Positions 50,747 to 59,299 of a DNA stretch of 64,000 nucleotides are shown in pieces. The translations under genes were made by a program, and so were the position numbers. Below the pieces are notes generated by a model. It saw nothing but the letters and a program-made list of their open reading frames with translations. It did not search any database and was not told the DNA's origin. Source of the stretch: Lantana camara (lineage: Eukaryota > Streptophyta > Magnoliopsida > Lamiales > Verbenaceae); NCBI GenBank assembly GCA_037501455.1, contig CM074862.1, positions 57,629,501-57,693,500 on the forward strand, read 5' to 3'. Every line of letters starts with the position of its first letter. The stretch's first letter is position 1.

Positions 50747-50751
50747 TGAGA

Positions 50752-52251
50752 ACATTCCTAAATGGGAAAGGAAGTTTCTATTTCAGGAAATGAAAACTTC
50801 CAGATTAGGAAATATCTCACGAGTCATTGATGTGATTAATTGATCCTTAGACTTGAGGTTCCTTGTCACTTTATGAGTTAACTCTGTAGTCTTAGGTATA
50901 AGTTTTAAAGGGTGTCGCCTTAGACAACTGATTCAAGGCTTATGCTGGGGCTGCACAAGTGATTCATGAAAGTGAATGAGAATCAAGAAAGGACCTACAC
51001 TTGAATTTGCAAGGTGATCTCTTATTGTGTAAGTCATTCATATGCCATATGGAGTCCTTGACCAAGGCAGTAGATCAAGACATCAAGAAAAGGGTTTCTT
51101 GGATTGAGATCGAATGGATATGAAATGCACTTAGCTTTAAGACCGGATTATTAGGGTTCTAATTATTCCCTTACCCTAGATCTTGGTTGAGAGATAGTAA
51201 GTAGGAGGATTGTATCTCACATGAATCAATGACTTAAAGGTTCTGTCGAATCCGAACATTCCAATTCAGCTAGGGGTTAAACACCTGTTGCTAGACTATG
51301 GTCGTTTAATATGTGGACTGATTAATTAATTAGTGAATTAATTAATTAGGGTCACTGCTAATTGAATTGAGAACCTAGAGGGTCACACACAACAACTTGG
51401 TTACATGAGTTAAGGCTTAAAAATGATTAAACGAGTTAATTGGGCCTAAAGGGTTCCACACGTGTGAAACGACATGTGTGGGTTACGTGCGTGACACGTG
51501 TCCTTCATGGACACGTGTGCATGTGCGTGAATATTTAATTTGGTGATTAAATAATTAATGTGTTAATTATTTAATAGACTTTGGTTTAATTTTGAATTAA
51601 AAAGAAAGTCTAATTTTGGAGAAAAATAATCTAGTTAATTAATTACGAATTAATTAATTAGATAAAATAAGTTATTTATTTTAAATAAATAAAGTATAAA
51701 ACTATCCAAAAATAGTTTGGATATTTTTAGCTCTCTTGAAAGTTGATTTGAATTTGAATTCGAAGTCAAAGTCAAAATTACTTGATGATCAAGTAATAGG
51801 AGAGAGAGACCAAAATCCTTAGCCCATAAGGACTAGGATTTTCGGTCCTCCCCTTCCTATATATAGGGGAGCTCGAGCTCCCCTTAGAGCTAATCGACAA
51901 TTCTTTTGGTTCATGTGTTGAACACCATCCTTTCTCCAAGATAAACGAAACCCTAGGTTAAGCTTAAACACTAACTAGAGAACTAGCATCCTTACTAGTT
52001 AGATTGTAGTCAAGTTGGTGGACTATCTCTAGAGAGCTTCAAGTTAGAAGTTTGAAGATTCGAGCTTTACCAAGGAGAGGGGATCAAGCCGCGAGAAGAG
52101 CGTTCTTGGGTGGCTTGAAACGCTTCAAGAAAGTTAATTAAGAAAGTAAGTTTATAATCCCTACGAATTTGGTTACACGATTGCAAGTCCCAGATGCTTT
52201 TGTTGGAAAAATTTTAAATTTTCGCTGCTTTCTGATTCGTGTTTTCCAACG
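50752..52251 (+). mobile_element. C 3' LTR, second block
   Basis: Resumes 'acattcctaaatggg' after H. CACGTG sites near 51460-51525. CTATATATAG at 51857-51866 followed by the perfect palindrome GGGGAGCTCGAGCTCCCC at 51866-51883. Ends TTTTCCAACG. Confidence 0.9.
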
Positions 52252-52256
52252 CTAAT

Positions 52257-53288
52257 TAATTAATTCACTAATTAATTAATCAATCCACAGATTAAACGAC
52301 CATAGTCTAGCAACAGGTGTTTAACCCCTAGCTGAATTGGAATGTCTCGATTCGACAGAACCTTTAAGTCATTGATTCATGTGAGATACAATACTCCTAC
52401 TTACTATCTCTCAACCAAGATCTAGGGTAAGGGAATAATCAGAACCCTAATAATCTGGTCTTAAAGCTAAGTGCATTTCATATCCATTTGATCTCAATCC
52501 AAGAAACCCTTCTCTTGATGTCTTGATCTAGTGCCTTAGTCAAGGACTCCATATGGCATATGAATGACTTACACAATAAGAGATCACCTCGCAAACGCAA
52601 GTGTAGGTCCTTTCTTGATTCTCATTCACCTTCATGAGTCACTTGTGCAGCCCCAGCATAAGCCTTGAATCAGTTGTCTAAGGCTGTCCCTTTAAAGCTT
52701 ATACCTAAGACTACAGAGTTAACTCATAAAGTGACATGGAACCTCAAGTCTAAGGATCAATTAATCACATCAATGACTCGTGAGATATTTCCTAATCTGG
52801 AAGTTTCCATTTCCTGAAATAGAAACTTCCTTTCCCATTTAGGAATCTTCTCACACGGGGCACCTCAGTGAACTTACTTATTGAAGTAAGCACCCTCATG
52901 TATCACGCACGTATCAACTATACACTTTGCACCTCCATGAAACAAGGTGGTCCTTCTTAAGGGCATGATCCCACAAGCAAGCCTTAGAGGAGTCAGGTTG
53001 ACACTCCCACTATCTGTAGGACTCATCGGCTTGGAGCATTTTACTAATAATGACTTATGTGATATAGGGCTCGTTTCATGAACCATTTCACCTAAATGGT
53101 AGAGTCCTAAAGTCATCAGGATTAGGGGAGTTCTCATACATGCACAACTAAAGTAAACGCATACCAAACAAGAGCATATAAAGAATTGTTGCCTTAATTC
53201 GTTATTTTATTCAAAGATTGTCTATGATTACGATAAGGAAAAGTACAAAGCGGATATACAATTGGCTTTTAGGGTACTATTCCTAACA
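52257..53288 (-). mobile_element. D, second block
   Basis: Reverse Copia LTR continues after C; ends CTATTCCTAACA, then TSD CCAAC. A minus-strand open frame at 52874-53167 is LTR sequence. Confidence 0.9.
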
Positions 53289-53293
53289 CCAAC

Positions 53294-54886
53294 ACAATAC
53301 GAGCTCAGTATGGCGCTTCATATCAGAATTCTCCATCATATGCAAAATCGTACACTAGGCGCATCGAATCCCTAAGAATGGTAACGGGTTATCAACCGCC
53401 GAATTTTTAGCAGTTCGAGGGTAAAGGCAACGCGAAGCAACATGTCGCCCACTTCGTAGAAACTTGCAATAATGCGGGGACATATGGAGATCATTTGGTC
53501 AAGTAGTTCGTGCGATCACTTAAAGGGAACACGTTTGACTGGTACGTCGACTTAGAGCCCGAATTAATCGACAGTTGGGATCAGATGGAGAGGGAATTTG
53601 TCAATCGGTTCTATAGCACTCGCCGCACGGTAAGCATGATTGAGCTGACTAACACGAAATAATGGAATAATGAACCGGCCGTATATTACATCAACCGTTG
53701 GCGAGCACTAAGTCTAAACTGCAAAGATAGACTCTCCAAAATATCCGCAGTGGAGATGTGTACTCAAGGAATGCATTGGGGGCTTCTCTACATTCTTCAA
53801 GGCATCAAACCAAGTATATTTGAGGGCCTTGCTACTCGTGCCCATGATATGGAACTGAGTATTGCAAATCACCGATCTTCATTTTCTCTAGGAGAAAAAG
53901 AAAGAGAAAGAGAAAGAGAAGATCGCTGGAAGAATGAGAAGTTTGCCAAAGCCTCTACCGAAGAGCCCATGGCCTTTTCAGTTGCTACAAAAGTGCCTCC
54001 AAGTATTGAGAAGAACATAAATTTTGGAGACCAACACAACTCAAAGGACAATCATCGGCTTACTCTCATAGAAAGACAACAAAAGGAATCCCCTTTCGCT
54101 GACGCCGATGCCCCACGTATTTTCGATGAACTCGTTCAAAGAGGGTTGATCAAATTGCCCGAGCCAAAACGTCCTAAAGAAAGTAGCAAAGTGACCCATC
54201 TCAAATATTGTAAATATCATCGAATTATCAGTCATCCTATCGAAAAGTGTTTCATGGTCAAGGAAAAGATAATGTCATTGGCCAGTGAAGGGAAAATAAT
54301 TCTCGAAAATGATGACAATGATGACGGGGAAGATGAAGATATTGCTGAGGTACATCACGCCAGTTTGATTGCAACTAGGAACCCTTTGTGCAATTCTCAA
54401 AACAAGAATGTGATCCTTCCTCACTCTACACTCATTGGGACATCCACGATGTTTCGATTAGGAAGTTTAAATCTAGATTTCGCAAAGGCCTTGTGTGCTG
54501 ACCAAAAAATCAAGTGGATGGAAAATCTTCTCCGTGAAGTTGCTGATAATAGAACCAAGCAAATAGCTACTCCTCCCAACAAAACCTCTGACGGTGGTAG
54601 ATGGATTCTTGTCACTCACCGATAAAGTCCAAAACAACATGTTGATCAAGCTCATCCACCAACACCAAAGAAAAAGTCAAAGCAAACAAAGATCCATAGG
54701 CGAAAGCCACCAAGAAGTTCGAAGAATTCTCGAGTAACTCGGAAGAAATTAGAAAAGGTATGTAAGCTAAATCCTGCACCTCTTGGGGATTTCTTTCCAC
54801 CTGCATTTCTTGGAAAGTCCGACATTGTGTTCTCAGATAGCATGAACAAGTTAACGGATAAAGCCAAGTTACGTGTCAACATCTGA
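53294..54886 (+). pseudogene. E gag, main part
   Basis: Continues the frame from 14374. The retrotransposon gag core runs about 53400-53860, with the LKGNTFDWY and YINRWRALS-type blocks and the MCTQGMHWGLLYILQGIKP block. An acidic, basic-repeat linker follows, with a CKYH...H...C cluster near 54209-54250 that may be a variant zinc site. In-frame stops: TAG 53408-53410, TAG 53504-53506, TAA 53660-53662, TAA 54623-54625; terminal TGA 54884-54886. All premature stops, with the two in the N-terminal part, are one C-to-T step from CAG or CAA. No frameshift. No pol follows. 'gaaagagaaagagaaag' near 53898 is a short repeat. Confidence 0.85.
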
Positions 54887-55352
54887 AAGTCAAATTTCGA
54901 AAAAGACCATCCTAAATGAAGTAGAGTGCTCTTTAACGCACGAGCCTAAACTGCATGTTACTCCTTGTTCACATGAGTAAAAACTATGACAAAAAATAAA
55001 AAAAAAAATATTAAAACAAAAATAAAAACAAAAAAAAAAAAACTTTGAACTATGTGATGACTTGATCCTCTTTTTAGGGGTACGTAGGCAACTTGATTAC
55101 TAAATTTTCAAGTTCAGTCAAATTCCTTAAACAAATTTAATTTTTTTCCCCCTAAAACCACTTAATTTGGTGATGAATTTCAACAAGTTCATGAAATTCT
55201 AACACTGGGAGCATACATGGAGTCATTCAAGATAAACATCAAAACAAAGAATAACGAACAAATGCAAAAAGAAAAAAAGTGACACAAAGAGAGGGACACT
55301 TTTCTTTGATAATTGCTTTTATGCGGATCACGCGATATGCAACAACCACTTT

Positions 55353-55772
55353 TCATCGATGGTTGAAGAAAGAAAATCGATTGGAGAAGCCTTTACAATT
55401 GACGATGCGCGACTTGAAGGGCCAAAGGTAAAAGAATGAGTCGTATGCGACCAAAGAAAATTCTGAACAGCCGTTATGAGTGACGATGTGCGACGAACGA
55501 AAGCTCGATGTCAAGTTGTCATCGTCATGTAGAGAAGATTTCAATAAGATAGCTATCGAACGAAAGAAGTCGTCGATGTGATCATCATATAGTTCTATCG
55601 TGCTCTCCTCTGACCAGTCGGCGATGTGCAGTGATGAATCAATAGGCTCAGGAGAGTGGAAATCGATGGCAGACTTGTAGATGGGCAAGGAAGTAGGTTT
55701 AACTTTAACGTTGTCCGCGTCGTGGCTGATGACGATGTGTGAAGAAGGTTCGGCATGATACTCAATAAACAT
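55353..55772 (-). CDS. Antisense open frame in E, unknown function
   Basis: 139 codons from 55772 to 55353 on the minus strand; starts MFIEYHAEPSS, Ser/Asp-rich, no signal peptide or recognised domain. Just upstream (in its sense) lies a T-rich stretch ending 'cctcgcag' (about 55795-55802), which could be a splice acceptor, and another at about 55979-55995. A minus-strand TATAAATA lies about 870 bp upstream. Antisense frames between gag-pol and the 3' LTR are known in Tat-lineage Gypsy elements; that this is one is inference from position. Could also be chance. Confidence 0.4.
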   Translation of the reverse strand: MFIEYHAEPSSHIVISHDADNVKVKPTSLPIYKSAIDFHSPEPIDSSLHIADWSEESTIELYDDHIDDFFRSIAILLKSSLHDDDNLTSSFRSSHIVTHNGCSEFSLVAYDSFFYLWPFKSRIVNCKGFSNRFSFFNHR

Positions 55773-56636
55773 CTTGAGAGATTTGAATTACCTGCGAGGA
55801 ATTAACAAAAAATAGAAGGGATTTAGGATCAACAAGTCATCTCTATAAAATAAGTGAAAAAAAAGAGGGGAATACTTCACTGTAGTGTCGTTAAAGAGGT
55901 TCCAAAGCAGCAGTCAAATAATTGAAGTTTTACAGGACAAGAATGCTGATTGCTGCCAAAATCCGAAGTCTTGACCTCCTGTCAAACAAAAAAAAAAACA
56001 GAGAAAGGATTAGTTAAACAGAAGCAAGCCATAAGCGCGAAAGAGGTAATAACTCAAAACTCAAAGCAGGCTAATTGATCTTAAAAGACCGAGCATTTTG
56101 CAAAGTTGACTTCAAGTGCCGATTGTCGCAAAATTCAAAACAAAAGTATTGATGCTCTGCATGTGTCTCACGATGATAGTGCAGCAATAAGATACCCTTT
56201 TCTTTCAAAGATTGAGTGCAGCAAGTAGGTTACCCCAAATTCAAAAGAAAAAAAAGAAAAAATGCTTTCTCTAATCTTAAAACTTCTTCTTGTATCACGG
56301 AGAGAAAAGGAATACACATGCACAAATTTACCCCAAGAAACCTAAGAACAGAATAAAGAACGAAGCTGGGTTGATTCTGATGGATGCCGTCAGCAAAGGA
56401 AGGTCGCCTCTCGCAGTTCTCAGAGAAAATTCATCAAATAGTTTGTAAGCGTGAGTCTGAGCAAAAGAGGCGTAACATATTTCGCATGAAGATTGAACTC
56501 GACGGAAGAAGTGGACGAATCACGCAGAAGAAGGAGACGTATTATGCAGAAGAAGCAGACGTATTACGCTTTGATGAAGATATAATCCACCACGATCAGT
56601 CGTCGAAATCTGTTTGTGCTCCAAGGCGAACGGATT

Positions 56637-56646
56637 ATTTATAGGT
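56637..56646 (-). promoter_or_regulatory. Possible antisense TATA box in E
   Basis: Minus strand reads CTATAAATAA, resembling the LTR TATA boxes of the same element and pointing toward the antisense frame. Confidence 0.4.
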
Positions 56647-57260
56647 ATGAAGATCGCGCGAGTCCCTATTCTATTAGGATTCTGCAAGTTATCTCTAATG
56701 TCACGGAAGTCTGATCTTTAGATGTAGAGTCCAACTTGAACTCTTAAATTGCTGAAAAAATTATTAAAAAAAAACGGGGCGCGAGATGTAGGCAATGGAA
56801 AAAACACTGAAGATACACAGAGGTGCTAACTTGCTGTTAGTAGAATTGGGCCTACTCCAATGAAAAGGAAATGAAGGCGTCCAAATTCTATCAATTTAAA
56901 GGGTTGGTCTATTTGTTTCAATAAGTTGAGTTGTTATCCATTGGAAGAAATATGAAAATTGTTTAAGTCCACAAAGTGGGTATGTGACTGCTTTGTCGGG
57001 CCATGGATTTCTTCAAACGAATTGGATATAAAAAAAAAAAGGAATCGCCTTCCAAATGCAAGCAAGTTTCTGTTGGGCCATGAGTATTACCCCAATAAGA
57101 TGGCTATTTAATTTCCAAGTTTCATATTAAATTATGTGATTTTCAAGTCCAAGTTTAAAAGTAATGGTGCGTGCCACGGTAATTCTAAGTTTGAGAGATC
57201 AAGTCAAGTACTTCAAATTTCGCCAACACGAATGCTTAGCATGTCTTTCGCCGAGCTTTG

Positions 57261-57273
57261 AAGTAGGGGCATT
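57261..57273 (+). other. Polypurine tract, element E
   Basis: AAGTAGGGGCATT immediately before the 3' LTR; weaker than the Copia tracts. Confidence 0.6.
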
Positions 57274-58321
57274 TGTAGACGAATTAATTTTCGTCTAATT
57301 AAAATGTGACACGGGTAAAATTAAATATTAATTATCAAATTTAATTCTTTCTATTTTTATATTTTTTGGATAATTATTAAATCAATATCCATAAAATATT
57401 TAAATAGATTGATTTAATTGATAATTTTAATATTTATTTTTGTCAACAAATTAAGTATTAACACGTGTCAAAATTGAAGTGTTGCGGCGAATCAAGTCAA
57501 GCCTTGTAGCTCAGTTGGTTATGACCAATCAAATGACGACACGTGGCATGCCTCTACACGTGGACCAATCAAGTCAAAACATGTGTCATTTATTTATTCT
57601 TTAATATAAATTCATATTAAAGTGGTAAATAAATAAATACATTTGATATTATCCTTTTAATAAATAAATAAAAAGATAAAATTATCAAGAAATTCAACCC
57701 TACAACTATAAATAGGGGTCATGGGTAACACTTCAAACACCAAGGACGACATCGATCAACACTTCGATGTCGACATAGAGACACATGAAGAAGAAGAAGA
57801 AGAAGAAGAAGAAGAAGAAGAAGAAGAAGAAGAAGAAGAAGAGAACGACGTCACAGGATTCTTCACGCCGCCAAGTCTACATACGTGCGTGAGTCTTCCG
57901 TCATCAAGTCTGCTAAGTTTTCTTCTCCTCGTTTTCAAATCTTCAAATTTTCTCGCCGTTCTTCAACTTATCGACATCAAATCTTCACGTCGGTCTCCAA
58001 GGCTACAAATTCGTCTTCAACTATTCTTCAAATGTGATCTTCAAATCCAACTACAAAGGTTCTCAATTTCATCAAAGTATCAAGAGATTGAGATCTTCGC
58101 CAAGTAGTCTCCATCCGTCAAATTCAGAAAAGATCAAATTCACGTATTCGGGAATAAGCTTCACGACCTCGAATGCAAAATTGAAGGGGAGAATCAGAGG
58201 AATAGACTTCATAGGATTTATTCCTTCAAGTTTCTTAATTCATTTAAATTTTTATATTTGTTGTTCATATTATTTCTTGTCTTGTAATTATTTTGCAGAC
58301 AATAAAAAAATCGTGTGAACA
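57274..58321 (+). mobile_element. E 3' LTR, 1048 bp
   Basis: TGTAGACGAATT...GTGTGAACA. Close to the 5' LTR, with indels. TATA CTATAAATAG at 57706-57715. Contains an expanded GAA run. Confidence 0.9.
57787..57841. repeat. GAA microsatellite in E 3' LTR
   Basis: About 18 GAA units against a few in the 5' LTR (13341-13360), so expansion (or contraction in the other copy) came after insertion. Confidence 0.92.
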
Positions 58322-58326
58322 AATAC

Positions 58327-58845
58327 GAATTAAGGCAACACTTCTTTATATGCTCTTGTTTGATTGTATGTTTACTTTAACTGCGCATGAAGAACTCCCC
58401 TAATCAATGTGACTTACAAGACTCAACCATTTAGGTGAAGTGGTTGCCTTAATTCGTATTTGTTCACTTGAACACAATAGGTGTTTGAACCCCATGGAAT
58501 GATGATACACAATTTCTCCTTCTCCAAATATTATACACTAATCCCTAGAGTCTAAACACCGAATATAGAACTAGCATCCTCCCTATTCGGATCGTGGTCG
58601 CGGTTGGTGGACTAATTCTCTAGAGGGCTACTATTGTGAAGTCCTGAAAGATTCGAAGGAGCTTTTGGGGATCAAGCAGTGTGAAGAGCATTCTTGGGCG
58701 GTTAGAATGTGTCAAGAAAGCTACTATCTAAGTGAGTTTCTTGATCTCTACGAATTTGGGAATAGGAATTGCAAGATTTGATCCTAACTTAGTGGGAAAA
58801 TTTTTTAAATTTCCACTGCGTTTCTGTCTCGTTTTCCCCACAACA
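58327..58845 (+). mobile_element. A 3' LTR, remainder (internally deleted)
   Basis: Continues 'gaattaaggcaacac' after E; matches the family LTR start to about 58440, then jumps to the R-U5 end (about 58500 onward), having lost over 1 kb including CACGTG and TATA regions. The end reads CCCCACAACA. A 25-bp inverted repeat of the E/A junction lies at 58443-58467. Confidence 0.75.
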
Positions 58846-59105
58846 TCCTCCCTGTTTGGATTGTGATCAAGGTTGGTGGACTAATTCTATAATGGGCTGC
58901 TTTCGTGGAGTCTTGATAGATTCGAAGGAGCTTGGGGACTTACCGCTTGAAGAGCGTTTGTAGGCGGCTCAAACATGTCAAGAAAGCTTCTATCTAAGAG
59001 AGTTTCTTAGAACCCTACGAATTTGGCAATAAGAATTTAAAGATTTCATTTTCTTTTGGGAAAATTTTTAAATTTCGCTGCGTTACTGTATCTATTTTCC
59101 CAACA
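58846..59105 (+). mobile_element. Second, partial Copia LTR 3' end
   Basis: About 260 bp parallel to 58574-58845: 'catcctccct..gtttgg', 'ggttggtggactaattct', 'gattcgaaggagctt', ending TTTTCCCAACA. The two copies have diverged substantially, so this is an old tandem duplication or the tail of another LTR. Confidence 0.7.
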
Positions 59106-59299
59106 GTACTTTGAGCCCTCGGTGGATAGCCGGGGAAGGCACATAGTAGGTTTGCTACCCCGTGTGTATTGGTTATGTAGGTGGAGAGGGTTTGATTCCT
59201 GAAACAACCACGGTTGTTGGGGTTGGATTTGATTTATGATTTCTGTTTTATGGTATGTTATGAGAAGTTAGGGGAGGTCCGTTCTCGCCGGACATATGT
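59106..59299 (+). mobile_element. Fragment of a J-family Gypsy LTR
   Basis: Reverse complement matches the J region around 44060-44240 ('gccttccccggttatcc' and neighbours). About 190 bp, truncated on both sides by the Copia tail and by K. Confidence 0.7.

Larger units (their letters stand above)
15262..52251 (+). mobile_element. Element C: near-complete Copia retrotransposon
   Basis: 5' LTR 15262-15967 plus 26143-27359, internal 27360-33511, 3' LTR 33512-33952 plus 50752-52251. Perfect TSD CTAAT at 15257-15261 and 52252-52256; the last LTR base is G instead of A. Net length about 10.0 kb. Carries B in its 5' LTR and H in its 3' LTR. The coding region is the best preserved of the Copia family here but still broken. 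Confidence 0.93.
14375..53288 (-). mobile_element. Element D: reverse solo Copia LTR (about 1.92 kb net)
   Basis: Blocks 14375-15261 and 52257-53288 join into one LTR on the minus strand. Perfect TSD CCAAC at 14370-14374 and 53289-53293. Removing D and one TSD copy keeps the E gag frame, an independent check of both ends. Interrupted by element C at a CTAAT site. TATA palindrome at 14759-14768; CACGTG sites about 15095-15150. Confidence 0.92.
54887..57260. mobile_element. E 3' internal region
   Basis: About 2.4 kb with no protease, RT, RNase H or integrase. A-rich runs at about 54990-55042. Holds the antisense frame (55353-55772) and a minus-strand TATA sequence (56637-56646). A plus-strand frame at 56384-56644 (86 codons) is unrecognised and overlaps the presumed antisense transcript start. 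Confidence 0.75.
12825..58321 (+). mobile_element. Element E: gag-only LTR retrotransposon, Tat-like Gypsy
   Basis: 5' LTR 12825-13852, 3' LTR 57274-58321, flanks AATAA (12820-12824) and AATAC (58322-58326). The internal region holds a gag frame (split by D), a 2.4-kb 3' region with an antisense open frame, and no protease, RT or integrase. Gag sequence, the non-iMet priming site and the antisense frame resemble plant Tat-lineage elements and the gag-only group called TR-GAG; that placement is from family knowledge. With no pol visible it would depend on a partner element. Excluding nested DNA it is about 6.6 kb. Confidence 0.85.
1..58845 (+). mobile_element. Element A: Ty1/Copia retrotransposon, host of most other insertions
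   Basis: Outermost recognisable element. The window opens inside its 5' leader, downstream of the PBS; its 5' LTR lies outside. Its own sequence survives in blocks: leader 1-165 and 2733-4549, gag-pol remnant 4550-7506, RT tail and RNase H 11978-12733, PPT 12734-12748, 3' LTR 12749-12824 and 58327-58845. The gaps are younger insertions: a solo Gypsy LTR, reverse Copia remnant G and element E. Continuity is shown by the reading frame resuming across G and by LTR sequence resuming across E. It belongs to the same family as B, C, D and G. The coding region is dead. Order of events is seen directly; absolute age is not. Confidence 0.85.

Noticed and set aside
59160..59299. Independent gene upstream of K
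   Set aside because: Matches the reverse complement of J's LTR; it is a fragment.
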